This document shows, piece after piece, positions 51,219 to 60,242 of a stretch of 64,000 nt of DNA. The stretch's first letter is position 1; each line of letters opens with the position of its first letter. The DNA comes from Pseudomonadota bacterium (GTDB taxonomy: Bacteria > Pseudomonadota > Gammaproteobacteria > Burkholderiales > Rhodocyclaceae). The notes under the pieces were generated by a model. It was not told the DNA's origin. It ran no database searches and saw only the letters and a program-made list of their open reading frames with translations. The stretch is from NCBI GenBank assembly GCA_018240785.1, contig JAFEFC010000002.1, forward strand, positions 1 through 64,000. Reading direction: 5' to 3'. The position numbers and the translations under genes were made by a program.

Positions 51219-52084
51219 TCGCGACGCCATACCGCTTGCTCGACGTCGGTGCGGCCAGGCTGGCCGTGGCATCGCCGATCGAAGGCTTTCATGCGCACCT
51301 CGACCGGGTCTATCCCCACCACGAGCCGATCGCCGATCCGGTTTTCGCCGATGCCCGCGTTGCGCTGCTGCCCGGCTCGAGATGGCGTGTGCGCGGTCGC
51401 CAGGTCGTGCTGTGGGCCGATGGCCAGCGTCCGTTCGAGCCCTACCCGTACGACTGCGCGCTGCCGCTGTTCGAATGGGGCAGCAATTACCTGCTTTCCC
51501 AGCGCCTGAACGCCTACCTTCTGCTGCACGCCGGCGTGGTCGCGCGCGGCGATCGCGCGCTGATCCTGCCGGCGGCACCCGGCTCGGGCAAGACCACGCT
51601 GACCTGCGCGCTGCATCTGGCCGGGTGGCGCTTCCTGTCGGACGAGTTCGGCGTCGTCGACATGGGCAGCGGGGAGCTGCTGCCCATGGTGCGACCGGCA
51701 CCACTGAAGAATCGCTCTATCGACGTCATCGGCAGCCGTCCGGGCGCCGTGCTCGGGCCATTGTTCCCTAAGACGCGCAAGGGCGACGTGTCGCACTTCG
51801 TGCCCGACCGCGACAGCTTCGTCGCCCGCCACCGCCGTGCGACGCCCGCGCTGGTGGTGTTCCCGCGCTTCCAGGCCGGCGCCGCGCTGCAATGCACGCC
51901 CGTGCATCGTGCGCAGGCGGCGATGCGGATCGGCCTGAACAGCTTCAACTATCAGGCACTGGGCCCGCTCGGCTTCCAGGCCGCGGTCGCGCTGGCGCGG
52001 CGCACGGCCGCCTTCGAGCTGGTCTACGGCGATCTCGACGACGCGATCGCCCACATCGAAACCCTGTTCGAGGGCGCGCCTTGA
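51215..52084 (+). CDS. HprK-related kinase A
   Basis: The 289-residue protein is related to the C-terminal kinase domain of HPr kinase/phosphorylase. It has LLLHAGVVARG (the HprK-like block with H105), the P-loop PAAPGSGKTT (119-128) and LSDEFGVVD (141-149), matching HprK catalytic positions. The N-terminal sensor domain of HprK is missing and no HPr gene lies nearby, so HPr itself is unlikely to be the target. It overlaps the PqqD-like gene (ATGA) and the nucleotidyltransferase gene (TTGA) by 4 bases each. Substrate unknown. Confidence 0.85.
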   Translation: MIATPYRLLDVGAARLAVASPIEGFHAHLDRVYPHHEPIADPVFADARVALLPGSRWRVRGRQVVLWADGQRPFEPYPYDCALPLFEWGSNYLLSQRLNAYLLLHAGVVARGDRALILPAAPGSGKTTLTCALHLAGWRFLSDEFGVVDMGSGELLPMVRPAPLKNRSIDVIGSRPGAVLGPLFPKTRKGDVSHFVPDRDSFVARHRRATPALVVFPRFQAGAALQCTPVHRAQAAMRIGLNSFNYQALGPLGFQAAVALARRTAAFELVYGDLDDAIAHIETLFEGAP

Positions 52085-53187
52085 GCAGCAACGGCCGGTC
52101 CGACATCGCACTGCTGATGCGCGGCGTGCGCGAGCCGCTCGACATCGACGAAGCACGCTGGGAGCGGCTGCTGCGCATCGCGCGCGCCAGCGGCCTGCAT
52201 GCGCGACTGGCCGTCGCGAACCTGGACAGGACGAACACGACCGACGTCGTGCGCCGCCATCTGCTGTCGTCGGCGCGCATCGCCGCCTATCGCGCACAGA
52301 TGGTGCGTGCCGAGCTGTTCCACCTCGCACCGCTCGTCACCGACGACTTCCCGGTGATCGTGCTCAAGGGCGGCGCCTACATCCTGCAGGGGCGCGCGCT
52401 GGCAGAAGGGCGTTTCGTGTCCGACGTGGACCTGCTGGTGCCCAACGCGCACCTGCGCGCGATGGAAAGCCGCCTGCGGGCGGCGGGCTGGCAGCCGGAG
52501 AAGCTGGACCCTTACGACGAGCGCTATTACCGCGACTGGAGCCACGAGACGCCGCCGATGCGCTTTCCCGGCCACAGCCTGGAAGTGGATCTGCACCACG
52601 CGATCACGCCGGTGACCGGCTCGCTGGCCTTCGATCCGGCCAGCCTGTTCGCGCGCAGCGAACCGATACCCGGCACGCCCTTCCGCGTGCTGTGCGCCGA
52701 AGACCAGGTGCTGCACGCCTGCCTGCACTGCTTTCACGACGGCGAACTGGACCTGCGGGTGCGCGAAGTGGTCGACATCGACGGGCTGCTGCGGGCTTTC
52801 GGCGCGCGCGAAGGATTCTGGGACCGGCTGTTGGCGCGGGCCGCGGAACTGGCGCTGCAGCGCCCGCTCTGGTACGGACTGCATTTCGCGCGGACCTGGC
52901 TCGAATGCCCGGTGCCGTCGGAAGTGTGCAATGCGCTGCCGGCTCCGTCCGTCTTGAGCCGCACGCTGATGGACGCGCTCGTGCCGCTGGCGATGCTGCC
53001 ACCGGATCCGGACTTTCCGCCGCCCATGCGGGCGCGGATTGCACGCACATTGATGCGCGCCCGCTATCACCTGCTGCGCATGCCGCTGCACCTGCTGGTG
53101 CCCCATCTGGCACGCAAGACCCTGCGACGCCTCAAGGCAAGGCTGGATCGCAGGGCGGAAGCGCCGGCGGAAGACGGCACCCCCTGA
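52081..53187 (+). CDS. nucleotidyltransferase family protein (NTP_transf_5-like)
   Basis: The 368-residue protein has the family block VIVLKGGAYI (about 93-101), the metal-binding SDVDLLV (114-120) and a third acidic site in LEVDLHH (about 169-175). These fit the uncharacterised nucleotidyltransferase family PF14907. I start at TTG 52081, which shares TTGA with the kinase stop; an ATG 12 codons later is the alternative. This enzyme class transfers nucleotides to proteins or small molecules; the target here is unknown. It ends the four-gene cassette. Confidence 0.82.
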   Translation: MSSNGRSDIALLMRGVREPLDIDEARWERLLRIARASGLHARLAVANLDRTNTTDVVRRHLLSSARIAAYRAQMVRAELFHLAPLVTDDFPVIVLKGGAYILQGRALAEGRFVSDVDLLVPNAHLRAMESRLRAAGWQPEKLDPYDERYYRDWSHETPPMRFPGHSLEVDLHHAITPVTGSLAFDPASLFARSEPIPGTPFRVLCAEDQVLHACLHCFHDGELDLRVREVVDIDGLLRAFGAREGFWDRLLARAAELALQRPLWYGLHFARTWLECPVPSEVCNALPAPSVLSRTLMDALVPLAMLPPDPDFPPPMRARIARTLMRARYHLLRMPLHLLVPHLARKTLRRLKARLDRRAEAPAEDGTP

Positions 53188-53200
53188 GCGGCGCCCCCTG

Positions 53201-53224
53201 AGGCTCGGGCAGACACCCGAGCCT
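53201..53224. terminator. hairpin between the HPr-rel-A cassette and grxD
   Basis: AGGCTCGGG (53201-53209) pairs perfectly with CCCGAGCCT (53216-53224) around a 6-base loop. It lies between converging genes. No strong T run is present, so termination is likely but not certain. Confidence 0.6.
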
Positions 53225-53235
53225 GCGCAAATCCC

Positions 53236-53556
53236 TTACACCACGCCGGCGTCCTGCAGCATCTGCTGCAGCTCGCCGTTCTGGTACATCTCGCGCATGA
53301 TGTCGCTGCCGCCGACGAATTCGCCCTTGACGTAGAGCTGCGGGATGGTCGGCCAGTTGGAGTATTCCTTGATGCCTTGGCGGATCTCGTCGTCGGCAAG
53401 CACATTGACGGCGAGCACGTCGGGCACACCGCAGGCCTTCAGGATCTGCACGGCGGCGGACGAAAAGCCGCACTGCGGGAACTGCGGCGTACCCTTCATG
53501 TAGAGAACCACGTCGTTGCTGGTGACCTGATCGCGGATGACGTCCTGGATGCTCAT
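53236..53556 (-). CDS. grxD: monothiol glutaredoxin GrxD
   Basis: The 106-residue monothiol glutaredoxin has the CGFS active site (QCGFS, Cys at 29), the glutathione-binding [16 protein letters not shown] and the terminal [10 protein letters not shown]. These proteins carry [2Fe-2S] clusters shared with BolA partners. The start at 53556 ([11 protein letters not shown]) gives the usual length; the frame upstream overlaps prmC and is not coding. It follows prmC by 82 bases, the common hemA-prfA-prmC-grxD order. Confidence 0.95.
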   Translation of the reverse strand: MSIQDVIRDQVTSNDVVLYMKGTPQFPQCGFSSAAVQILKACGVPDVLAVNVLADDEIRQGIKEYSNWPTIPQLYVKGEFVGGSDIMREMYQNGELQQMLQDAGVV

Positions 53557-53638
53557 CTGATGCCTCTGAAAAACTGAGTGAATTAGTCGGGTAATTTTAG
53601 GGAGCGCGCCAGCCGGCGTCAACCGCGCGCCATCGATC

Positions 53639-54505
53639 TCACGCGCGTCCCAGCCACCGTCCACCCGACACGCGGTCGATGCCGGCAAGATCCTTCCACG
53701 ACTGGATGGAAGCGAAGCCGGCATCCGCCAGCAGGCCGCGCACCGCGAACGCCTGGTCGTAGCCGTGCTCGCACAGCAGCCAGCCGCCTGCTTCCAGATA
53801 CCGCGCCGCGCCAGCGACGATCTCGACCAGGTCGTCGAGCCCGGCCGGCCCGGCCGCCAGTGCGGTGCGAGGTTCGAAGCGCAGGTCGCCCTCCTCGAGG
53901 TGCGGGTCGGCGGCGGCGATGTAGGGCGGGTTGGACACGATGAGCTCGAAGCGCTCCTCGCCCAGCGCAGAAAACCAGTCGCTCTGCACGAAGGACACGC
54001 TGGCGCCGAGGCGCGCGGCATTGGCCATCGCCACCCACAGCGCCTCGCGTGAACGGTCGAGCGCGATGACGTCGGCTTCCCCCAGCTCCAGCGCCAGGGT
54101 CACCGCCAGCGCGCCGCTGCCGGTCCCCATGTCGAGCACGCGCACCTGGCGGCGGCCGCTCATGTGGGCGAGCGCCAGTTCGACGAGCAGCTCGGTATCG
54201 GGCCGCGGGATCAGCACCGCCGGCGTGACCATGAAGTTCCGCCCGTAGAACTCGCGCTCACCGGTGAGGTAGGCCACCGGCTCGCCCGCCGCGCGGCGCT
54301 CGACCAGTTCGCGGAAACGCGCCCAGTCCTCGGCATCGAGGATCTGCTCGGGCCAGGCCGCCAGACGCGAGGCCGGGCACTGCAGCACATGGCGCAGCAG
54401 CACGCGCGCATCCATGACGTCGATGCGCTGGCGCGCCCACGCCAGGGCGCGCGCGATGTCGGGCAGCTCGTCCGGCAGGCCGTCGCTCCTCGTCGGCTCG
54501 TTCAT
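53639..54505 (-). CDS. prmC: release factor glutamine methyltransferase
   Basis: PrmC methylates the glutamine of the GGQ motif in release factors. The 288-residue protein has the SAM site [16 protein letters not shown] and the catalytic [14 protein letters not shown], preceded by a helical N-terminal domain. It overlaps its substrate's gene prfA by 4 bases (ATGA), so enzyme and target are co-expressed. Confidence 0.95.
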   Translation of the reverse strand: MNEPTRSDGLPDELPDIARALAWARQRIDVMDARVLLRHVLQCPASRLAAWPEQILDAEDWARFRELVERRAAGEPVAYLTGEREFYGRNFMVTPAVLIPRPDTELLVELALAHMSGRRQVRVLDMGTGSGALAVTLALELGEADVIALDRSREALWVAMANAARLGASVSFVQSDWFSALGEERFELIVSNPPYIAAADPHLEEGDLRFEPRTALAAGPAGLDDLVEIVAGAARYLEAGGWLLCEHGYDQAFAVRGLLADAGFASIQSWKDLAGIDRVSGGRWLGRA

Positions 54506-55581
54506 TCTTCGGCCAGGGCTGCGAGCTGGTCGGCCTGGTGCTCCAGCGTCAGTGCCGCGATGAGTTCGTCGAGATCGCCCGCCATCACTGCATCCAGCTT
54601 GTATAGCGTCAGGTTGATGCGGTGATCGGTGATGCGCCCCTGCGGGAAGTTGTAGGTGCGGATGCGCTCGGAGCGGTCGCCGCTGCCGACCAGGCTCTTG
54701 CGCGTCGCGGCCTCGGCGCTCTGCTGCGCGCGCACCTTGGCATCATGGATGCGCGCCGCCAGCACCGACATCGCCTGCGCCTTGTTGCGGTGCTGCGAGC
54801 GGTCATCCTGGCACTCGACGACGATGCCGGTGGGGACGTGGGTGATGCGCACCGCCGAATCGGTCTTGTTGATGTGCTGACCGCCGGCGCCCGAGGCCCG
54901 GAAAGTGTCGATGCGCAGGTCGGCCGGATTGATATCCACCATCGCGACTTCGTCCGCCTCGGGCAGCACTGCCACGGTGCACGCCGAGGTATGGATGCGC
55001 CCCTGGGTTTCCGTGACCGGCACGCGCTGCACGCGGTGCCCGCCGGACTCGAACTTCAGCCTGGAATAGGCGCCGGCGCCGACGACGCGCGCGATCACTT
55101 CCTTGTAGCCGCCGAGGTCGGATTCGCTGGCCGACACGATCTCCAGCTTCCAGCGCTGGCGCTCGGCGTAGCGCGCGTACATTCTCAGCAGGTCGGCGGC
55201 GAACAGCGCCGCCTCGTCGCCGCCGGTGCCCGCGCGGATCTCCAGGAAAAGGTTGCGCTCGTCATTGGGGTCGCGCGGCAACAGCGCGCGCTGCAGTTCA
55301 CCGTCGAGCTCGGCGATGCGCGCCTCTCCGGCCTGCAGCTCAGCCTCGCCTAGCTCGCGCATGTCAGGGTCGTCGAGCAACTCGCGCGCGGTGTCGCAAT
55401 CCGCCTCGGCCTGGCGGTAGGCGCGATAGAGCAGCACCACCGGCTCGATCTCCGCGCGCTCGCGCGACAGCTCGCGGAAGGCGTTCATGTCCTGCGCCGC
55501 CGTCTCCGCGGCGAGCGTGCGGTCGAGCTCTTCCAGGCGGCTGGCGAGGTGTTCGAGTTTGTCTCGGATGCTTTGCTTCAT
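54502..55581 (-). CDS. prfA: peptide chain release factor 1
   Basis: RF1 ends translation at UAA and UAG. The 359-residue protein has a codon-recognition domain and the [15 protein letters not shown] catalytic loop, whose Gln is methylated by PrmC. I start at 55581 ([12 protein letters not shown]); an in-frame extension upstream is rich in Asp/Pro and does not fit RF1. hemA lies 74 bases upstream. Confidence 0.95.
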   Translation of the reverse strand: MKQSIRDKLEHLASRLEELDRTLAAETAAQDMNAFRELSRERAEIEPVVLLYRAYRQAEADCDTARELLDDPDMRELGEAELQAGEARIAELDGELQRALLPRDPNDERNLFLEIRAGTGGDEAALFAADLLRMYARYAERQRWKLEIVSASESDLGGYKEVIARVVGAGAYSRLKFESGGHRVQRVPVTETQGRIHTSACTVAVLPEADEVAMVDINPADLRIDTFRASGAGGQHINKTDSAVRITHVPTGIVVECQDDRSQHRNKAQAMSVLAARIHDAKVRAQQSAEAATRKSLVGSGDRSERIRTYNFPQGRITDHRINLTLYKLDAVMAGDLDELIAALTLEHQADQLAALAEE

Positions 55582-55655
55582 CGTTTCGGGATCTGGGTCG
55601 GGGTCGCGACGCGGCAACCACGCCCGCGGCGAAAGGCGATTCGAGGCCTGCGCGG

Positions 55656-56909
55656 CTAGCCGTTGCGCGGCAGATTGAACAACTGCTGCACCAGGCGTCC
55701 GGCTTCGGCCTGCGCCTCGCCCTCGGCATGGTTCAGGAAGCGCGAGGGTCCATGCATCAGCTTGTTCATGAGGCCATGGGACAGCGCCTCGAGCACCCGC
55801 TGCGGGTCCTCGCCCTTGGCGAGCAGGCGCAGCGCGCGCTCCATTTCGTGCTGGCGCAAGGCCTCGGCGTGCTCGCGCAGCGCGCGGATCGTCGGCACCG
55901 CATCGCGCGCCTCCATCCAGTGCAGGAAGCCGTCGACACGGGTGTCGATGATCTGCTCCGCCTCCACCACCGCCTGCTGGCGCGATTCCATGCCGGCGTC
56001 GACCACTTGCGCGAGGTCGTCCACCGTGTACAGGAACACATCATCGAGTTCGCCGATCTCGGGCTCGATGTCGCGCGGCACGGCGAGATCCACCATCACC
56101 ATGGGGCGGTGGCGGCGCGCCTTCACTGCGCGCTCGGCCATGCCCAGGCCGACGATGGGCAGGGGCGCGGCGGTACAGGACACCACCACGTCGAAGCGCG
56201 GCAGCATGTCGCCGATCTGGTCGATGCGCATGGTGCCGGCACCGAAGCGCGACGCCAGCAAGGCAGCGCGCTCGGCGGTGCGGTTGGCCACCATCATCGA
56301 CTTCGGCCTCGCGCCGGCGAAGTGCGCCGCACAGAGTTCGATCATCTCGCCGGCGCCGATGAACAGCACGTGCTGGTCGGAGACGCGCTCGAAGATGCGC
56401 TCGGTCAGATGCACCGCGGCCGCGGCCATCGACACCGTGTTGGCGCCGATCGCGGTGGTCGAGCGCACTTCCTTCGCCACCGCGAAGGTGTTCTGGAACA
56501 GCTTGTGCAGCAAAGTACCGACCGTGCGCGCCTCTTCCGCGCGGCGCGCGGCTTCCTTCACCTGGCCGAGGATCTGCGGCTCGCCCAGCACCATCGAATC
56601 CAGCCCGCTGGCAACGCGGAACACATGGCGGATCGCATCGCGCTGCGGGTAGGCGTACAGGTAGGGCGACATGTCGTTCAGCGACAGGTCATGGAAGCGC
56701 GCCAGCCAGTCGGCGGCGTGCTGCGGGTGTTCCGCGGCGAAGTAGAGCTCGGTGCGGTTGCAGGTGGAGAGGATGGCGGCCTCGCGCACCGAATCCGCAC
56801 GCGCGAGATCGTGCAAGGCCTGTCCCATGTGCTCGGGCTGAAACGCCACCCGCTCGCGGATCGCAAGCGGTGCGGTGTGGTGGTTCAGGCCAAGGGCGTA
56901 GAGCTGCAT
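55656..56909 (-). CDS. hemA: glutamyl-tRNA reductase
   Basis: HemA reduces glutamyl-tRNA to glutamate-1-semialdehyde, the committed step of the C5 heme pathway. The 417-residue protein opens [19 protein letters not shown], has the catalytic cysteine in [11 protein letters not shown], an NADPH-binding domain with [10 protein letters not shown], and a dimerisation tail. The start at 56909 follows a candidate promoter at short distance. Confidence 0.95.
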   Translation of the reverse strand: MQLYALGLNHHTAPLAIRERVAFQPEHMGQALHDLARADSVREAAILSTCNRTELYFAAEHPQHAADWLARFHDLSLNDMSPYLYAYPQRDAIRHVFRVASGLDSMVLGEPQILGQVKEAARRAEEARTVGTLLHKLFQNTFAVAKEVRSTTAIGANTVSMAAAAVHLTERIFERVSDQHVLFIGAGEMIELCAAHFAGARPKSMMVANRTAERAALLASRFGAGTMRIDQIGDMLPRFDVVVSCTAAPLPIVGLGMAERAVKARRHRPMVMVDLAVPRDIEPEIGELDDVFLYTVDDLAQVVDAGMESRQQAVVEAEQIIDTRVDGFLHWMEARDAVPTIRALREHAEALRQHEMERALRLLAKGEDPQRVLEALSHGLMNKLMHGPSRFLNHAEGEAQAEAGRLVQQLFNLPRNG

Positions 56910-56939
56910 GCGTGACAGGGGACGACCAATCGGGAGCGC

Positions 56940-56968
56940 ATTATAGCACCCCGCAAGCCGCACAAAAA
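56940..56968 (-). promoter_or_regulatory. candidate hemA promoter with extended -10
   Basis: On the minus strand TGCTATAAT ends at 56940, that is a consensus TATAAT at 56945-56940 preceded by the extended-10 TGN. The -35 region (TTTTTG at 56968-56963) is weak, as expected with an extended -10. Transcription would start about 25 bases before the hemA ATG. Confidence 0.5.
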
Positions 56969-57185
56969 TTGAGCAAAATCAGCCACTTCGTCGCCGCCGG
57001 GGGCGAAGGGCGAGCGGAACGGGGCGACGCCGGCGCGCCCTCCTGTGCCCCGACCACCCCGTTGGAGACATAGCGACAGCTCCGAAATTCACCCGCGCGC
57101 GGCAAAAACCCACATGTTATGAACGACTTCGGGAGGACATTGCACGACCAGCCATATGCTGCCGATGCCCCTCGGGGAGACGGGC

Positions 57186-57659
57186 TCAGATCAACTTCTT
57201 GAACAGCGAGGCGGTCTCCAGTGTCTCGATCGGCTTGTAGAACAGCTCGCCGAAAATGCGATCGACCATCGTGTACTTGCCATCGCACAGGTGCACGGCG
57301 TGGCAGACGTTGCCCGCCGGGTCGTCGAAGTTCTTGATGCCGAACTCGGCCAGATCCATGTCGAGCACGTACTCGCAGTCCTTCCCGACGTCCGGCGAAA
57401 CGTCGAAATAGATCTTCGCGTTCGCATCCACGTTCCACCAGTGCTGCAGGATTTCCGTCTTCCTCAGCATCCTGTCGTAGGGCTTCACCAGCCAGCCGCT
57501 GACGATCCTGATGTTGCGCGCGCGATCGATGCGCCCGTGGGCGTTCATGTAGCTACTGTCTGCAGTGCCTCCACCGATCTGCTTCACGCTGACCGCCTTC
57601 ACCTCGAAGCGGGCGAACTTCTGCCGGGCGTTGATGAAATCCCGCGTCGCTTTGTACAT
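57186..57659 (-). CDS. conserved-looking protein of unknown function
   Basis: I do not recognise this 157-residue protein. It reads MYKATRDFINARQ at the start, then a mixed alpha/beta sequence with aromatic residues (WNVDANAKIYFDVSPDVG) and two cysteines in VCHAVHLCDG. It has no signal peptide or membrane helix. Amino-acid make-up is protein-like, not that of an antisense shadow. The start at 57659 avoids running into the tRNA-Phe gene; no good ribosome site precedes it, so the start is uncertain. It lies between hemA and the tRNA-Phe terminator. Confidence 0.55.
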   Translation of the reverse strand: MYKATRDFINARQKFARFEVKAVSVKQIGGGTADSSYMNAHGRIDRARNIRIVSGWLVKPYDRMLRKTEILQHWWNVDANAKIYFDVSPDVGKDCEYVLDMDLAEFGIKNFDDPAGNVCHAVHLCDGKYTMVDRIFGELFYKPIETLETASLFKKLI

Positions 57660-57722
57660 GGCCAGGCAACCTGCATTCGTAGTGGGACGGCACAGCCGCG
57701 CAAATGCGCGCTGTGTGAACGC

Positions 57723-57753
57723 AAAAACGCCGATCAATACGATCGGCGTTTTT
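57723..57753. terminator. terminator of tRNA-Phe
   Basis: A 13-bp perfect stem (AAAAACGCCGATC at 57723-57735 with its complement at 57741-57753) has a 5-base loop. Read on the minus strand it ends in a T run just behind the tRNA 3' end; the A/T flanks make it usable in both directions. Confidence 0.85.
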
Positions 57754-57763
57754 GCTTGTCTTT

Positions 57764-57839
57764 TGGTGGCCAGTCGCGGAATCGAACCACGGACACGCGG
57801 ATTTTCAATCCGCTGCTCTACCAACTGAGCTAACTGGCC
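57764..57839 (-). tRNA. tRNA-Phe (anticodon GAA)
   Basis: The 76-base minus-strand gene has the 7-bp acceptor stem GGCCAGT/ACTGGCC and a D arm with AGCTCAGTTGGTAGAGC. The anticodon stem-loop GCGGATTGAAAATCCGC has the loop TTGAAAA (anticodon GAA), and the T loop is TTCGATT. The 3' CCA is encoded. It is followed by a strong terminator and preceded by a near-consensus promoter. Confidence 0.96.
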
Positions 57840-57851
57840 AACAGAGCGCGC

Positions 57852-57879
57852 ATTATAGCGGGCTTTCGCCCCCTGTCAA
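57852..57879 (-). promoter_or_regulatory. near-consensus sigma70 promoter of tRNA-Phe
   Basis: On the minus strand TTGACA (57879-57874) and TATAAT (57857-57852) are both exact consensus hexamers, 16 bases apart. The start site would fall a few bases before the tRNA. A GC-rich stretch (GCGCGC) follows the -10, as in stringently controlled stable-RNA promoters. Confidence 0.85.
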
Positions 57880-57939
57880 ACACATTCTGGATTTTTCCTC
57901 GCCTGCACGAAGATGCCATGCGGGCGACCCAACGGAACA

Positions 57940-57971
57940 CGGCGGGCGCCGAAGGGGCGCCCGCCGTTTTT
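57940..57971. terminator. hairpin downstream of actP
   Basis: CGGCGGGCGCC (57940-57950) pairs with GGCGCCCGCCG (57956-57966) around a 5-base loop. A T run follows on the plus strand. It lies 53 bases behind the actP stop, so it probably ends the minus-strand actP transcript and shields the region from plus-strand read-through. Confidence 0.6.
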
Positions 57972-58023
57972 CAATCACCCGGTTGCCGGCCTCCCTCCCC
58001 GGGAGTCCGGCCGGGCTTGCTGC

Positions 58024-59742
58024 TTAGTGGCCGGACGCGCCAGCGGCACCGATACCCGTCTCCGAGCGGACGCGCTGGGCCAGGTAGCCGGCGCGGTCTT
58101 CCTTCGCGCGCTGGCTGTTGTCGAGGATCGAGAACAGCCAGATGCCGATGAAGCCGGCGGCCATCGAGAACAGTGCGGGCGAGGTGTAGGGGAACAGCGC
58201 CGAACCCTTCGGGTTGCCGAGCGTGGCTTCCCACACCGACGGCGACACGACGGTCAGCACCACCGCGACGATCAGGCCGAGGAAGCCGCCCAGCGTCGCA
58301 CCACGGGTCGTGCAGTCCTTCCACAGCACCGACATGAACAGCACCGGGAAGTTGGCCGAGGCGGCGATCGCGAAGGCCAGCGACACCATGAAGGCGATGT
58401 TCTGCTTCTCGAAGGCGATGCCCAGGATCACCGCGATGACGCCCAGCGCAATGGTGGTCATGCGCGACACGCGCAGCTCGGACGCCGAGTCGGCATTTCC
58501 ATGCTTGAACACCGTGGCGTAGAGGTCGTGCGACACCGCCGAGGCCCCCGACAGCGTGAGGCCGGCGACCACCGCCAGAATCGTGGCGAACGCGACCGCG
58601 GAGATGAAGCCGAGGAAGACGTTGCCGCCGACTGCGTTGGCGAGGTGAATGGCCGCCATGTTGCCGCCGCCGATCAGGCCGCCCTTGGCGTCGAGGAACT
58701 GCGGGTTGGTGGACACCAGCACGATCGCGCCGAAGCCGATGATGAAGGTCAGGATGTAGAAGTAGCCGATCCAGGTGGTCGCCCAGAACACCGACTTGCG
58801 GGCTTCCTTGGCGTCCGGCACGGTGAAGAAGCGCATCAGGATGTGCGGCAGGCCGGCGGTGCCGAACATCAGCGCCATGCCGAAGGAGATCGCCGAGATC
58901 GGATCCTTGATGAAGGAACCGGGACCCATGATCGCCTGACCGATGACACCCGCCTCCTCCGGCGTCTTGCCGGCAGCGGTCGCCACACCCGCCTTGATGC
59001 GGACCGCGTCTGCGAACAGCGCCTCGGGCGAGAAACCATAGTTCAACAACACCATGAAGGCCATGAAGGACGCGCCAGCGAGCAGCAGGCAGGCCTTGAT
59101 GATCTGCACCCAGGTGGTTGCCGTCATGCCGCCGAACAGCACGTAGATCATCATCAGCGCACCAACGATGACCACCGCCATCCAGTACTCGAGGCCGAAC
59201 AGCAGCTTGATGAGCTGGCCGGCACCGACCATCTGCGCGATCAGGTAGAAAGCCACCACCACCAGCGTGCCCGAGGCCGCGAAGGCGCGGATCGGGGTCT
59301 GCTTGAAGCGGTAGGCGGCGACGTCGGCGAAGGTGAACTTGCCGAGGTTGCGCAGCTTCTCGGCCATCAGGAAGGTGATCACCGGCCACCCGACGAGGAA
59401 GCCGATCGAGTAGATCAGGCCATCGTAGCCGCTGGTCATCACCGCTGCGGAAATACCGAGGAAGGAAGCCGCCGACATGTAGTCGCCGGCGATCGCCAGG
59501 CCGTTCTGGAAACCGGTGATGCCACCGCCGGCAGTGTAGAAGTCGGCCGCCGACTTGGTCTTGGCCGCCGCCCACTTGGTGATGAACAGCGTGAAGACGA
59601 CGAACGCGCCGAACATGATGATCGCGGTCCAGTTGGTGGCCTGCTTCTCCGCCTGACCGAGGTCACCGCCCGCCGCCAGCGCCGCCGCCGACAACGCCGC
59701 CAGCGCGACGCCGGCAGACAGTTTCATGAAGCGTCCGCTCAT
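58024..59742 (-). CDS. actP: cation/acetate symporter ActP
   Basis: ActP takes up acetate and other short carboxylates with sodium or protons. The 572-residue protein of the sodium:solute symporter family has a cleavable-looking N-terminal leader (ending AALAAGG). About 13 hydrophobic helices follow, with [16 protein letters not shown] and [19 protein letters not shown]. The start overlaps the stop of the DUF485 gene by 4 bases. DUF485-actP is a common pair; acs is not in the window. Confidence 0.93.
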   Translation of the reverse strand: MSGRFMKLSAGVALAALSAAALAAGGDLGQAEKQATNWTAIIMFGAFVVFTLFITKWAAAKTKSAADFYTAGGGITGFQNGLAIAGDYMSAASFLGISAAVMTSGYDGLIYSIGFLVGWPVITFLMAEKLRNLGKFTFADVAAYRFKQTPIRAFAASGTLVVVAFYLIAQMVGAGQLIKLLFGLEYWMAVVIVGALMMIYVLFGGMTATTWVQIIKACLLLAGASFMAFMVLLNYGFSPEALFADAVRIKAGVATAAGKTPEEAGVIGQAIMGPGSFIKDPISAISFGMALMFGTAGLPHILMRFFTVPDAKEARKSVFWATTWIGYFYILTFIIGFGAIVLVSTNPQFLDAKGGLIGGGNMAAIHLANAVGGNVFLGFISAVAFATILAVVAGLTLSGASAVSHDLYATVFKHGNADSASELRVSRMTTIALGVIAVILGIAFEKQNIAFMVSLAFAIAASANFPVLFMSVLWKDCTTRGATLGGFLGLIVAVVLTVVSPSVWEATLGNPKGSALFPYTSPALFSMAAGFIGIWLFSILDNSQRAKEDRAGYLAQRVRSETGIGAAGASGH

Positions 59743-60047
59743 TTGCCGCTCTCCTTGACGATTTCCTGGGTCAGCGCGTCGAACTCGGAGTTCGCACGAC
59801 GGACGTAGATGCCGGTGATGATGATCGTGAAGAAGATGACGCCGAGGCCGACCGGAATGCCGACCGTCATGACACCGGCACCGAGCTTGGCGGCGAGCGT
59901 CTCTTTGCTGAAGGCGATCACGGCGATGTAGCCGTAATACACGATCAGCATGATGATGGTGAGCAGCCAGCCGTAGGATGTGCGCGTCCCCACCAACTGC
60001 TGATATTTCGGATTGGCGGTGATCTTCTTCACCAGGTCGTCTTCCAT
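59739..60047 (-). CDS. DUF485 membrane protein, ActP partner
   Basis: The 102-residue protein has two membrane helices (about 26-47 and 60-85) and the family features [16 protein letters not shown] and [11 protein letters not shown]. The start at 60047 follows a GGAGGGA ribosome site; an 18-codon upstream extension has none. DUF485 proteins regularly precede actP, but their function is not established. It overlaps actP by 4 bases. Confidence 0.88.
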   Translation of the reverse strand: MEDDLVKKITANPKYQQLVGTRTSYGWLLTIIMLIVYYGYIAVIAFSKETLAAKLGAGVMTVGIPVGLGVIFFTIIITGIYVRRANSEFDALTQEIVKESGK

Positions 60048-60115
60048 GTCTCCCTCCGCTTGCAATTTGGATGAACCGGACTTTCGCCCGGACGATGACA
60101 AGTTAGCCGCGGAGA

Positions 60116-60132
60116 CTTACGACCGGCTTACG
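60116..60132 (+). promoter_or_regulatory. tandem CTTACG box upstream of DUF485-actP
   Basis: CTTACG-N5-CTTACG (60116-60121 and 60127-60132) are direct hexamer repeats one helical turn apart. The spacing and sequence resemble the PmrA/QseB boxes (CTTAAT-N5-CTTAAT) used by OmpR-family regulators. The box lies about 70 bases upstream of the DUF485 start, suitable for transcriptional control. A matching box precedes the response-regulator gene of this locus. Confidence 0.5.
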
Positions 60133-60242
60133 AAATGCAACATTCGTTTATCAAAGAAGAAATTCGGTGAATGTGGTACCGAAAGATGAACGCTGCCTGC
60201 ATGGCGACTCACGCCGCACGCGCTCGGCGCCGGGGGAACGAC

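Noticed and set aside
57913-59808. 630-codon plus-strand frame opposite actP
   Set aside because: Arg/His/Gly/Asp-rich shadow; actP on the other strand has normal membrane helices.
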